Positions 15,454 to 24,267 of a stretch of DNA of 33,102 nt are shown here, in pieces (within the stretch, counting starts at the first letter, position 1; each line of letters begins with the position of its first letter). Source of the DNA: Candidatus Kapaibacterium sp. GTDB taxonomy: Bacteria; Bacteroidota; Ignavibacteria; Kapaibacteriales; UBA4661. The stretch spans positions 1-33,102 of the forward strand of contig JALONG010000063.1 in the NCBI GenBank assembly GCA_025455065.1. The letters are read 5' to 3'. The notes under the pieces are model-generated. The model searched no databases, was not told the DNA's origin, and saw only the letters and a program-made list of their open reading frames with translations. The position numbers were made by a program, and so were the translations under genes.

Positions 15454-17358
15454 TTATCGTAAAAGGTGTAGTTTCTTTAAGCCCGCAGGCACAGTAAACT
15501 GTTCCATTGTGTGTTCTAAGTGTTCCGTTAAATCATTCAGTTCGCCGATTGCCATAGCAATGCGTTCCGAATCTTCTGCCGACGAGCGCGTAACATCACT
15601 CATTACAGCCAGATTACGGCGTATCTGTTCACTTCCGGCGGTTTGTTCGTTGCTGATTGCGGCGACATCGGCGATTGCTTCGGTAACGTTGTTGGTTTTG
15701 CCAATCAAGGTTTTAAGGGCGTTTCCGGCATTACTCGCTAATTCTTTTCCCGAATTTGCTTGTTCTGTGCCTTTGTTGATGGCTTTGACGGCTGCGCTTG
15801 TGTCGTTACGCACTTGGTCAATCGTGCGCACGATTTCTTTGGTGGCAGTGGAAGTTTTTTCGGCAAGTTTCCGCACTTCGTCGGCAACAACGGCAAAACC
15901 TCGCCCCGCGTCCCCTGCACGAGCCGCTTCAATAGCTGCGTTCAAAGCGAGAAGATTTGTTTGGTCGGCAATTTCCTGAATCACCTGCACAATTTCCGTA
16001 ATGCGGGAACTGCTCTCATTCAGTGCCTGAATGTTCGCCGCAGACGAAAGCACTACGGCGACAATTTCTTGAATACTGTCCAAGGTCTGTTGCACAACAC
16101 GCTCGCCATTCCTTGCCGCATCACCGGCTTCCCGCGCAATCGCTGATGCACGCTCAATCCGCGCCGAACTTGCGCTGATACTTTCGGCAATTTCACTCAC
16201 CGACGAGGTAACATCTTTCGCACGGTCGGTTTGTTTTCGGGCATTCGCAGACATCGCTCCAATGCTGGACGAAATCTCGTTTGTAGCGCTGACCGTCGAA
16301 AGCACTGCTTCTTTGATACGTTCCAGCATAATGCAAATGTTATCCAGTGCTTCGTTGAAACCGCGATACAAACGCCCGATGTCGTCATCACTGGTGATTT
16401 GAAGCCGCACGGTAAGATTTCCCTGAGAAAAACTTTCCATTTCGTGGAGAATTTTTTCAACACTGTCGGCAAGGTACTGTTTCTGGCTTTCAGCAGCAGC
16501 ACGGGCTTCGGTGGCGTTTTGTGCTTCAATGGCACTTTCCAAACTTTTTTTGCGTGTTTCTTTGAGAAGTGTGTCAATGTTTACAACCATAGCATTGAAG
16601 CCGTTTGCAAGCGAGCCAAGTTCATCACGTGAAGAAATATCAACGTGAACATCTGTTTCTCCTGCGGCAACTCGCGTCGCGGCTGCTTCCAAACGTCTGA
16701 CAGGCAAAGCAATAAGCCTTGCAAGCAAAAATCCAAGCCCTATTGCGACCAGAAGCGCACCAATGGTAATAATGACAAGTTGGCGTTGAAGTGCGGCGAA
16801 CTGCGTTACGCTTGCGTCTTTGGCTTGTTCGGTTTGTCTGGTTTTGGCAGCAATTAAGCCGTTGAGTGCGAAATACATCCCCCGTGCGGCAGGCTCACCC
16901 GGACCTTTGCGGTAATACATTGTTGCTGAATCGCGTAAACCTTCGTTGGAGAGTTTCACAACTTCATCGAACGTGTTCCGAAAGAATGCGAGGCTGTCCA
17001 TAAAGATGTTGAAATGCTTCATCTCCTCTGCATCACCAATACTTGATTTATACAGTGCTGTCAAACTGTCAAAATTATTATTCATCCTGACAACGGTACG
17101 TTTCATCTTTGCCACTTCATTTGGTTCGGTAATGAGCAGAAAATTGAGCGCATACACACGAGTTCTCTGAAAATTTTCGTTGATTCGTAGCAAATATTCC
17201 ATCGGAACAAACTGTTTCTGGTACATTTTATCGGCGTTCTGCGCCATTGTTGCCGTAGCAGTGTAGCCGATATATCCGGCAACCATCACAAAAACACCAA
17301 TGAGTAAAAATGCGGCAATAAGTTTAGTTTGGATAGAGAGGTTCTGTAACCACTTCAT
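15454..17358 (-). CDS. Methyl-accepting chemotaxis protein
   Basis: This 634-residue chemoreceptor has a first membrane segment at about 11-33, a four-helix-bundle periplasmic sensor domain (4HB_MCP type) at about 34-190 and a second membrane segment at about 193-213. A HAMP domain follows, then a second HAMP-like segment at about 300-350 ('SQGNLTVRLQITSDDDIG'). The signalling domain carries the conserved hairpin tip 'IADQTNLLALNAAIEAARAG' and 'GRGFAVVADEVRKLAEKT'. It should relay ligand binding to CheA/CheW, but no che genes are nearby, so it is an orphan receptor here. The ligand cannot be inferred. Confidence 0.93.
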   Translation of the reverse strand: MKWLQNLSIQTKLIAAFLLIGVFVMVAGYIGYTATATMAQNADKMYQKQFVPMEYLLRINENFQRTRVYALNFLLITEPNEVAKMKRTVVRMNNNFDSLTALYKSSIGDAEEMKHFNIFMDSLAFFRNTFDEVVKLSNEGLRDSATMYYRKGPGEPAARGMYFALNGLIAAKTRQTEQAKDASVTQFAALQRQLVIITIGALLVAIGLGFLLARLIALPVRRLEAAATRVAAGETDVHVDISSRDELGSLANGFNAMVVNIDTLLKETRKKSLESAIEAQNATEARAAAESQKQYLADSVEKILHEMESFSQGNLTVRLQITSDDDIGRLYRGFNEALDNICIMLERIKEAVLSTVSATNEISSSIGAMSANARKQTDRAKDVTSSVSEIAESISASSARIERASAIAREAGDAARNGERVVQQTLDSIQEIVAVVLSSAANIQALNESSSRITEIVQVIQEIADQTNLLALNAAIEAARAGDAGRGFAVVADEVRKLAEKTSTATKEIVRTIDQVRNDTSAAVKAINKGTEQANSGKELASNAGNALKTLIGKTNNVTEAIADVAAISNEQTAGSEQIRRNLAVMSDVTRSSAEDSERIAMAIGELNDLTEHLEHTMEQFTVPAGLKKLHLLR

Positions 17359-17588
17359 ACACAGCCTTTTGTGGAAAATGGTAAAAATTAAAGCGTGACA
17401 AGGTAGAGCGTGATTCTTTGATAGCGCAGTTGAAATTTACGAAACAGCGTGAATCGGGAATTTACTTTTTTGTTCATAGACGAACAAACTTGTTTTTCCT
17501 GTATCACCGCAAATTCTTTTGCACGAAATCTTTTGCACAAGACCTCGTGAATTCAAGTTAAAAGCACGATTATTTATTTCAGAAAAGG
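17359..17588. other. Upstream region of the chemoreceptor gene
   Basis: There is no gene in this stretch. TTGTTC (17470-17475) and GAACAA (17482-17487) form an inverted repeat with a six-base spacer and could be an operator for the chemoreceptor gene. A near-tandem TCTTTTGCAC repeat lies at about 17514-17538. Confidence 0.35.
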
Positions 17589-17635
17589 CAAAAAAAAACT
17601 CCTCACCGGCCCCTTAAAAATGCGGATGAGGAGAG
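17589..17635 (-). terminator. Terminator of the TonB-C-like gene
   Basis: On the - strand CTCCTCA pairs with TGAGGAG (plus-strand arms 17627-17633 and 17599-17605) and is followed by a run of nine T (17590-17598). It lies about 120 bases after the stop of the TonB-C-like gene. Confidence 0.8.
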
Positions 17636-17755
17636 TTTGTGTGTTCAGGAGGTTTGCTATGTTTCCATAGCAATGTTCATAACACTTGCAAAATGTCTCA
17701 AGCTAAAGACGCTTGAACTGAAGCGCTGTGCGAGACGAAATTATACTTTGTGGAA

Positions 17756-18292
17756 TTACAAAACAAAATTGAACGGGATGCGAACGGCGCTGCTGATTGA
17801 TTTGTGATTGAGCGTTGCGGGGGTGAAGGTGCTTTTTTTCACCGCTTCGCAAGCAGAGGCAATAATAGCGTTCATTCCGCTATCATCGGTGCGGTCACTC
17901 ACGAAATTCACCGAGTTTACATTGCCATTGCTGTTTACATAGACGATAAGTTCAAATTTGCCGCTTACATTGCGCTTTAATGCTGCTTCGGGATAGATGA
18001 CCGAGCGTTTGAGCGCGTTTATGTCAATCGAAGCCGGAGTAAATTGAACTTCATGTTGAAGAAGTTCGGCTGCGCTGATGAATGATTCAACATTGTGAAT
18101 CACAGATGGGGTTTGCAGAACAGCGTTTTGTGTAGCGGTTGCTTGTGCAGGGTTAGCCTGAGCAGGATTTGTTTGTTCTGCGGATTGTGCCAAAGCCGGA
18201 GCGCTTGCGCTGAGGGCAAGAACAAGACTTGTGGCACTTGTCAAAAGTTTGGTTTTCAAAGAACGGGTAGTGTTGTGCGTGGTATTCATCAT
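17756..18292 (-). CDS. Periplasmic protein with TonB-C-like domain
   Basis: The product has 178 residues (177 if the second ATG at 18289 is used). GAGG lies five bases before that second ATG, so it may be the real start. A typical signal peptide ends at 'SASAPALAQS'. A Gln/Ala/Pro repeat ('NPAQANPAQATATQ') forms a short linker. The last 80 or so residues resemble the TonB C-terminal fold: 'IYPEAALKRNVSGKFELIVY', 'NGNVNSVNF' and 'STFTPATLNHK'. With no N-terminal membrane anchor beyond the signal it is not a classical TonB and may be a stand-alone periplasmic version. It is transcribed alone. Confidence 0.75.
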   Translation of the reverse strand: MMNTTHNTTRSLKTKLLTSATSLVLALSASAPALAQSAEQTNPAQANPAQATATQNAVLQTPSVIHNVESFISAAELLQHEVQFTPASIDINALKRSVIYPEAALKRNVSGKFELIVYVNSNGNVNSVNFVSDRTDDSGMNAIIASACEAVKKSTFTPATLNHKSISSAVRIPFNFVL

Positions 18293-18378
18293 AACCTCAA
18301 GGGTTGTGAAACAGATATAATTTACACTACAAACATAACAGTTCAATTATGAATTTTCAATGATTTTACAATGAACTT

Positions 18379-18411
18379 TTAGCTAATTTTAGCCGTGAGC
18401 GAAATTTCGCT
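18379..18411. promoter_or_regulatory. Two adjacent inverted repeats upstream of the TonB-C-like gene
   Basis: GCTAA/TTAGC (about 18382-18393) lies next to the perfect 14-base palindrome AGCGAAATTTCGCT (18398-18411). Both lie about 100 bases upstream of the TonB-C-like start in an AT-rich stretch and could be binding sites. No regulator is recognised. The rest of the gap to the tRNA (18412-18584) shows no supported gene. Confidence 0.35.
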
Positions 18412-18584
18412 TGTAATGAAATTTTAACTTGACTTGTAAAGCGCTTGATTACTTGTCTTGCAGAAGTGCTTTTGTCTGCGTTGCAACACGCAATCACCCT
18501 ATGTTCAAACTTTTCAGCGTATCGCCCCAAAATCAAAGCGAGAGTTTCGCCCCAAAGACGAGAAGCGAGGCGCTCGTTGGAAGT

Positions 18585-18628
18585 AAAAAAGCCGCACCAG
18601 AATTGGTGCGGCTTTCAAGTTTTTTTTA
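18585..18628 (-). terminator. Bidirectional terminator after tRNA-Pro
   Basis: GCCGCACCA (18591-18599) and TGGTGCGGC (18604-18612) form a perfect nine-pair stem with a GAAT loop. A-runs and T-runs flank it, so it can terminate on both strands. It lies immediately after the tRNA 3' end on the - strand. Confidence 0.85.
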
Positions 18629-18631
18629 GTG

Positions 18632-18705
18632 TCGGGGCGACTAGATTCGAACTAGCGGCTTCCAGCTCCCAAAGCTGGCACTCTACCGGGCTGAGTTACA
18701 CCCCG
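18632..18705 (-). tRNA. tRNA-Pro (anticodon UGG)
   Basis: The 74-nt sequence folds as a complete cloverleaf. The acceptor CGGGGTG pairs with CGCCCCG and the discriminator is A. The D arm is ACTC/GAGT. The anticodon stem CCAGC/GCTGG holds loop TTTGGGA with anticodon TGG. A five-base variable loop and T arm GCTAG-TTCGAAT-CTAGT follow. The CCA end is not encoded. It is followed by a strong terminator and lies about 65 bases downstream of the aminotransferase gene on the same strand. Confidence 0.95.
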
Positions 18706-18770
18706 AACTCGCCAATATTGCAGTACAAAATGTACAAAGCAAAATTGACAAGACTTCAAATATACACGTT

Positions 18771-20021
18771 TTATGCGGGAATTGCAAGTTTTCCGTTTGC
18801 TGCTGTGGAGGCATTTGCCTTCGCGCTAGGTTTTACGCCCTCGCGCTTGAAAAAATCTTTCACATTTTGTGCCGCTTGACGAATACGTTGCTCATTTTCA
18901 ATGAACGCAATACGCACATATTCGTCGCCGTAAGGACCAAAGCCGATGCCCGGACTGACAGCAATCTGCGCTTCGGTAATCAGTTTTTTTGCAAATTCAA
19001 AACTTCCCAAGTGGCGGAACTGTTCGGGAATTTTCGCCCACACGAACATACTTGCTTTCGGCTCTTCCATCTCCCAACCCGCACGGTTAAAGGATTCCAC
19101 CAAAACTTTCATCCGCTTTTCGTAGGTTTGACGAATAAGTTCCACGTCGTTATCGTGATTGTTTAGTGCTTCGATTGCCGCTACTTGCAAGGCTGTGTGT
19201 ACGCCGTAATCGTAGTAACTTTTTATTTTCGCCAGTGCGCCCACAAGCCGCTCATTTCCTACCATAAAGCCAGTGCGCCAACCAGCCATATTGTAACTTT
19301 TGGAAAGCGTAAAGGTCTCGACGGCAACATCTTTCGCACCTTCAATTTGCATGATGGATGGGGTTTTGTAGCCGTTGAAGCAAATATCCGCATACGCGAT
19401 GTCGCTCACAACATAAAACCGTTCTTTTTTCGCCAGCTTGACAAGTTCCTTGTAAAAATCAAGTTCGACGGTGATTGTGGTGGGGTTATTCGGGAAATTC
19501 ACCACCACAAATTTTGGCTTCGGAATGGCTTCACGAATGGCTTTGTGAAGATTCGAGAAAAAATCTTCATCGGGCGAAAGTTTCACGCGGTTCACATTGC
19601 CGCCCGCAATGACAACGCCGTACGTGTGAATCGGATAGCTGGGGTCGGGGACAATCACCAAATCGCCCGGATCTACTGTCGCCAGCATAAAATGGGCGTA
19701 TGCGTCCTTCGAGCCGATGGAGGAAATTGCCTCGCGTTCATAATCCAAGCGCACATCGTAGCGACGTTCATACCATTTGCAAATAGCTTCCCGAAGCCGC
19801 ACAATGCCTTTGGATGCCGAGTAACGATGTGTTTTCGGGCGTTGCAACACTTCAACGGCTTTATTGATTATTTCTGGCGGCGTATCCCCGTCGGGATTGC
19901 CCATACTGAAATCAATCACATCTTTGCCGTCGTGCCGTTCTTTCATTTTTAAGTCATTGATTTGCGCAAAAATATAGGGCGGTAAGCGCTTGATACGGTT
20001 AAATTCAATTTCGCTGAACAT
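18771..20021 (-). CDS. Class I aminotransferase, AlaC type
   Basis: This 416-residue fold-type I PLP aminotransferase most resembles the AlaC (YfdZ) glutamate-pyruvate group and related LL-diaminopimelate-type enzymes. The Schiff-base lysine is K241 in 'TFTLSKSYNMAGWRTGF'. Other motifs are 'DFSMGNPDGDTPP', 'VVNFPNNPTT' and the C-terminal Arg in 'YVRIAFIENEQRI'. Alanine synthesis from pyruvate and glutamate is likely, but assignment within class I from sequence alone is not certain, and a contribution to aromatic or aspartate-family transamination cannot be excluded. A short Ala-rich tail extends past the usual end. Confidence 0.85.
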   Translation of the reverse strand: MFSEIEFNRIKRLPPYIFAQINDLKMKERHDGKDVIDFSMGNPDGDTPPEIINKAVEVLQRPKTHRYSASKGIVRLREAICKWYERRYDVRLDYEREAISSIGSKDAYAHFMLATVDPGDLVIVPDPSYPIHTYGVVIAGGNVNRVKLSPDEDFFSNLHKAIREAIPKPKFVVVNFPNNPTTITVELDFYKELVKLAKKERFYVVSDIAYADICFNGYKTPSIMQIEGAKDVAVETFTLSKSYNMAGWRTGFMVGNERLVGALAKIKSYYDYGVHTALQVAAIEALNNHDNDVELIRQTYEKRMKVLVESFNRAGWEMEEPKASMFVWAKIPEQFRHLGSFEFAKKLITEAQIAVSPGIGFGPYGDEYVRIAFIENEQRIRQAAQNVKDFFKREGVKPSAKANASTAANGKLAIPA

Positions 20022-20129
20022 AGTACAAAGTTCAAAGTGAAAATTTGTGGAAATAATAAGTTTTGAAAGGACTAAAATTCAAGGGAGGAAGATATTGGGA
20101 ATCGCCTGAACATTTTGCGAGTATGCTTT

Positions 20130-21320
20130 TCAAGTCGCCGCAACGCTCATTTCTGCAATCTGTTCATGTGTTGCTGCGGCGACTTCAAGGAAAAAGGTCG
20201 CGCCATTGCCAAGAGTGCTATTGCAGCCGACATCTGCACCCATAGCATCGGCGAGTTTTTTGACAATCGAAAGCCCTAAGCCTGTCGAATGTTCGCCACC
20301 GGTGGGACGAGCAGAAAGACGTTGAAACTTCCCGAACAGCCTGATTTTATCATCTTCGCTTAGCCCGGGACCTTCGTCCTGCACTTCTATCCGAATGACG
20401 GTATGTTCCGGCTGACCATTAGCAGGAAGAAGAACCGTTTTTACCCGCACGGTGACAGTTTTTCCATGCGGTGAGTATTTCAGGGCATTAGAAATAAAAT
20501 TCTCACAAATTTGATGAAGGCTGAACTTGTCTGCAAACGCTATTGCCGTCGGCTCAACCTCAAGTGTAAACTGTAGTTGCTTACTTGCGGCTTGTTTGCT
20601 GTATTGTTGTACAATATCTTGGAACATTTCGCTTAAACTCACAGGCGCACGTTCCTGTGCAAACCCGCCTCGCTCAATCGCATTAACACTGAGCAGTTCG
20701 GCAATCAGTGTGAACATACGGTCGGATGTCGTTAAAATTGTATGCTCAAATTCTTTTCGCGTTGTTTGAGACAGTTCCTCGTCATGTACGAGCGCTTCAG
20801 CGAGTCCGCGAATGGCGCTAAGTGGGCTTTTAAGGTCGTGGGCAACAATCCCCAGCAATTCGTTTTTATCAAGATTGAGTTGGTGCAGTTTTTCGTTGAG
20901 TTCTTGCAATTCTTGATTCCGCTCTTGCATTAAATCTTTCGTGTGCTTTAACTCAAGATGCGTTTTGATACGGGCAAAGAGTTCTTGCGCATTGTAGGGC
21001 TTGGTGATATAATCCACTCCCCCTAAATCAAAGCCCTCAACAACACGCTTCTTATCGGAAAAGGCGGTCAAAAAAAGGACAGGAATATCGCGGGTGATAG
21101 GAGAATGTTTCAATCGGCGCGTAACCTCGAAGCCGTCCATTTCCGGCATCGAAATATCCAGCAAAATAAGGTCGGGAATTTGCTTTTCTATTGCCAAGAG
21201 TGCCTCAGCACCGCTTAAACACTGCGTAACACCAAAGCCACGCCGTTGAAGCATAACTCCCAAGAGATTAACATTTTCCTGCACATCATCAACAATCAGA
21301 ATATGGTTTGATTGTTCCAT
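20130..21320 (-). CDS. Response regulator-histidine kinase hybrid
   Basis: The 396-residue cytosolic protein has an N-terminal receiver domain (residues about 5-120, phospho-acceptor D55 in 'LILLDISMPEMDG', K107 in 'ITKPYN'). A coiled-coil linker at about 128-155 leads to a HisKA domain (H161 in 'IVAHDLKSPLSAI') and an HATPase_c domain with N-box 'ENFISNALKYSP', 'DEGPGLS' and 'STGLGLSIVKKLADAMG'. The receiver comes before the kinase, so the kinase may be controlled by an upstream phosphodonor. The ATG at 21320 is chosen because GGAGG lies five bases upstream. No membrane segment and no partner regulator is seen nearby. Confidence 0.9.
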   Translation of the reverse strand: MEQSNHILIVDDVQENVNLLGVMLQRRGFGVTQCLSGAEALLAIEKQIPDLILLDISMPEMDGFEVTRRLKHSPITRDIPVLFLTAFSDKKRVVEGFDLGGVDYITKPYNAQELFARIKTHLELKHTKDLMQERNQELQELNEKLHQLNLDKNELLGIVAHDLKSPLSAIRGLAEALVHDEELSQTTRKEFEHTILTTSDRMFTLIAELLSVNAIERGGFAQERAPVSLSEMFQDIVQQYSKQAASKQLQFTLEVEPTAIAFADKFSLHQICENFISNALKYSPHGKTVTVRVKTVLLPANGQPEHTVIRIEVQDEGPGLSEDDKIRLFGKFQRLSARPTGGEHSTGLGLSIVKKLADAMGADVGCNSTLGNGATFFLEVAAATHEQIAEMSVAAT

Positions 21321-21744
21321 ATTCGCCTCCAAAATTTGGTGTCAAGATGAGTATAAGTAACGTATTGTTGTCGCGCCATCAAGGGGTAAGTATCTCTTCC
21401 ACAAATACTTAGCGACTACATATAAAACAATATTGGGGTATCAAAACGGAGACCTAAGATACTAAGAAAATCAGAACTTTGGCACAAGAAAGTCGCAGCA
21501 CTAACATTTTTTCTCCAATCTTGCAATGTCCCTCGGATATGGACTTTTGGAGGTGAGCGTACCTATATAACTTTTCGACGCAAATTGGCATGACTACACT
21601 GTTACACTGATTGTCCGGATATTAAACGGCTCCCGGAATAGTTTTCGGGTTGCTGTTTGGATATGAGCAATTCTGAGAATCTGCTGAATCCTGCAAATCT
21701 ACGTCAAACATTTCCGTCCTGAACAGGTATGGGGAGGGCTTCTG
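21321..21744. other. 424-base stretch without a recognised gene
   Basis: No reading frame with codon bias like the neighbours and no known RNA family was recognised. It must contain the promoter of the kinase gene and the 3' end of the TPR transcript. CCCG/CGGG near 21634-21651 can form a weak hairpin, but there is no T-run. Confidence 0.4.
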
Positions 21745-22824
21745 TTATTTTTCGCGTTTCATCTCACGCACTCTTCGTGCGGCATCTTTCCCAAGTTTGC
21801 TTTTCGGGTCGCACTTAACAGCTAAGAGGTAGTATTTGAGAGCCTCAATCTTATTATTTTGTTTGTCGTAAATCCTTGCCAATCCAACTAAGGCAGGAGT
21901 GTGGCGCGGCAGAACGGACAAGGATTTTTGATACTGCACGATTGCTTCCGCATCACGATGTTGCAGCGCAAAGACATCGCCCAAACCTTGCAATACGAAC
22001 ATATTGGTTGAATCAATCGTCATCGCCCTTTCGTAACATTCGACTGCTTCATTGTATCGTTTTTCGTTGATGTAAAAGCCTGCAAACTCACTTAAAACCT
22101 CGATATTTTTACGATCAGTTTCCATAGCGCGGCGGTATTCGTCTTCGGCGGCGGCGGGCTTTTTTTCCGCACGATATACACTTGCCAAAATACGCCTTGC
22201 CGTTACTTCATCAAAACTCATACACTCTTGCGCCAGTTTTTTTGCTTCTTTGAGGCTTCCACCCGCATACTGAGGGGCTTGCAGGTAGTATTGCGCCATT
22301 GCAAAACGAGCGTTGGAATGTTTGGGGTTGATTTTTAATGCTCGTTGAAAAGCATCACGCAAGCGGCTTGCAACTGCAAGTGCATCAATGAGTTCACCAT
22401 TAAGCGCTTGCAAGCCATACACAGCACCAAGCCAATAGTAATAATCCGCATTATTGCTTGTCAGATATACTGCTTTGAGGCAGTAATTTTCCGCTCGTTC
22501 CAAATTCTTGCCCTGAACAATTTCCATCTGACACAAGCGGCAATGCGCTTCGCTGTTGGAGGGGTTGAGTTTGAGAGCTTCTTCAAAAGCATCCTGCGCA
22601 GCTTCATATTTCCTTGTATCCATAAGGCTAATACCGTAACGCACAAGCGAATCCGACGGGGGAACCGACTGCAACGGTGATTGTTGGGGAAAATTGTTGC
22701 GAGGCAATGCCGAATCAGCTTGTGGAGTGGAAGTAGCAGCACAAAGGATATTCGTACTTATCCGGCACAATAACATCATGGCGGAAAAATAATAACAATA
22801 TCTTCGTAGGCGTTGGCAAATCAT
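21745..22824 (-). CDS. TPR-repeat protein, probably exported
   Basis: The 359-residue product has a hydrophobic N-terminus ('CYYFSAMMLLCRISTNILC') that may be an imperfect signal peptide. An internal ATG at 'MMLLCRIS' is an alternative start. Eight or so helical tetratricopeptide units follow, for example 'ISLMDTRKYEAAQDAFEEAL', 'AFQRALKINPKHSNARFAMA', 'AVECYERAMTIDSTNMFVLQ' and 'ALKYYLLAVKCDPKSKL'. TPR arrays mediate protein binding and no catalytic domain is present. It begins 61 bases after the aroA stop on the same strand and may be the last gene of the aro operon, though a functional link is not evident. Confidence 0.85.
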   Translation of the reverse strand: MICQRLRRYCYYFSAMMLLCRISTNILCAATSTPQADSALPRNNFPQQSPLQSVPPSDSLVRYGISLMDTRKYEAAQDAFEEALKLNPSNSEAHCRLCQMEIVQGKNLERAENYCLKAVYLTSNNADYYYWLGAVYGLQALNGELIDALAVASRLRDAFQRALKINPKHSNARFAMAQYYLQAPQYAGGSLKEAKKLAQECMSFDEVTARRILASVYRAEKKPAAAEDEYRRAMETDRKNIEVLSEFAGFYINEKRYNEAVECYERAMTIDSTNMFVLQGLGDVFALQHRDAEAIVQYQKSLSVLPRHTPALVGLARIYDKQNNKIEALKYYLLAVKCDPKSKLGKDAARRVREMKREK

Positions 22825-22885
22825 GGCTTTGACAAAAGGAATTCAACAACGGATAACAGTAACAACCACACAGTTCGGCGATAAT

Positions 22886-24205
22886 TTACACACAAAAAGC
22901 GTCAAAATCACGCCAAAAATCAGGATAGGATTTCGCAACGCACTCAGGATGTTCAATTTCCACACCCTGTACGCGCAGCCCTGCCAAGGCAAAACTCATC
23001 GCCATGCGGTGGTCGTCAAACGTGGGAATTGATGCGCCGTGCAGCACTGAAGCAGGCTCAACAACAAGAGCAGAGCCTTCGGTAAATGCTTTGCCGCCTA
23101 AACGCTCAATATTTTCTATCACCGCTTGAACGCGGTCAGACTCTTTGTAGCGCAGATGCTCAATGTTGCGAAAAATGGAGCGTCCTTCGGCGAATAAAGC
23201 GACAACGGCGACGGTGGGAACAATATCGGGGCAGGAGTTCATATCCCAATCAACACCGCGTAAATGCTTACTTCCCGTCAGATGCAATCCCGCCTCGCTC
23301 CACGAAACTTTTGCGCCAAAATGCTCCAAAATCGGCACAATAGCGCGGTCGCCTTGCGGTGAATCCTGCGTGAGATTCGGAATGTGCATTGTTCCGCCTG
23401 TTATCGTGGCTGCTGCAAGCGGATAGGAGGCAGAGGAATAATCGCCTTCGACGGTGTATTCCGGCATGATGTAGGGCTGCTTTCCTTGAACAATATACCC
23501 CGTCACTGCGCCATTCTCCTGCATTTCTTCTGCGTGAACCCCTGCTTTTGCCATTTGCGCAATCGTCATGTCAGAATAGGATTTCGACGCGATTTCGCTC
23601 ACAATCTCAATTCTCAAACCGTCATCCAAAAGTGGCGCAATCAGAAGCAGCGCGGAGAGAAATTGCGAGGACTTCGACGCATCCACCCGTACAGTTTTTT
23701 GACCGCCGTAATTCGGAATTGGTTTGACGATACGAATCGGCAGAAAGCCGTTTGTGTGCGTGAGGTTTGCCCCAAGCGCCGCAAGTGGCTCAATAAGTTC
23801 CTGCATCGGGCGCTGCCTCATGCGTTCAGAACCGTCAATTTCCAAAAATCGCGTTTCGCCGATAGGCTGCACGGCAGCAACGGCGGTCAAAAGCCGCGCA
23901 CTGGTGCCGGAGTGGTGAATGTTGATGCTCACTGATTCACTCGAAACCGCCCGTTTGCCCGTAAATTCTACAAGCGTGATAGAATCTGCTGTTTCTTCTA
24001 CCCGCACGGGATACCCCATTTGGCGCAGCGCTTCCAGCGTCAGCGTCGTGTCGTCACTGCGAAGCGGGTGGCGGACAATGGCGCTTTTGCCCGATTGATG
24101 TGCTGCAAAGGCAGCAATAATCAGCGCTCTGTGGGTGAGGCTTTTGGAAGTCGGCACCGATAGTGTGCCTTTGACGGATGCAGGCGTGATGAGGCGTTTG
24201 TTCAT
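22886..24205 (-). CDS. aroA: EPSP synthase
   Basis: AroA transfers the enolpyruvyl group of PEP to shikimate 3-phosphate, the sixth shikimate-pathway step. The 439-residue product is full length. Motifs are 'VPTSKSLTHRALI' (binding Lys and Ser), 'HHSGTSARLLTAV' (PEP-binding loop, with His-Ser where many enzymes have Asn-Ala or Asn-Ser), 'DGSERMRQRPM', 'VEGDYSSASYPLAA', 'LRYKESDR' and 'DDHRMAMSFALAG'. It starts 62 bases after the aroB-aroD-aroE fusion stop, on the same strand, so the two are probably cotranscribed. No Shine-Dalgarno sequence is visible. Confidence 0.95.
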   Translation of the reverse strand: MNKRLITPASVKGTLSVPTSKSLTHRALIIAAFAAHQSGKSAIVRHPLRSDDTTLTLEALRQMGYPVRVEETADSITLVEFTGKRAVSSESVSINIHHSGTSARLLTAVAAVQPIGETRFLEIDGSERMRQRPMQELIEPLAALGANLTHTNGFLPIRIVKPIPNYGGQKTVRVDASKSSQFLSALLLIAPLLDDGLRIEIVSEIASKSYSDMTIAQMAKAGVHAEEMQENGAVTGYIVQGKQPYIMPEYTVEGDYSSASYPLAAATITGGTMHIPNLTQDSPQGDRAIVPILEHFGAKVSWSEAGLHLTGSKHLRGVDWDMNSCPDIVPTVAVVALFAEGRSIFRNIEHLRYKESDRVQAVIENIERLGGKAFTEGSALVVEPASVLHGASIPTFDDHRMAMSFALAGLRVQGVEIEHPECVAKSYPDFWRDFDAFCV

Positions 24206-24267
24206 CGAACAACAAAAAATAGGTAATTTGGAACGATAAATAGGTGGCTACGAGAGAAAACAAGCCA

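Noticed and set aside
15203-15979. 258-codon + strand frame
   Set aside because: It is a shadow of the chemoreceptor signalling domain on the other strand, whose motifs are unambiguous.
18445-18879. 144-codon + strand frame
   Set aside because: It runs antisense through the tRNA-Pro gene and the end of the aminotransferase gene.
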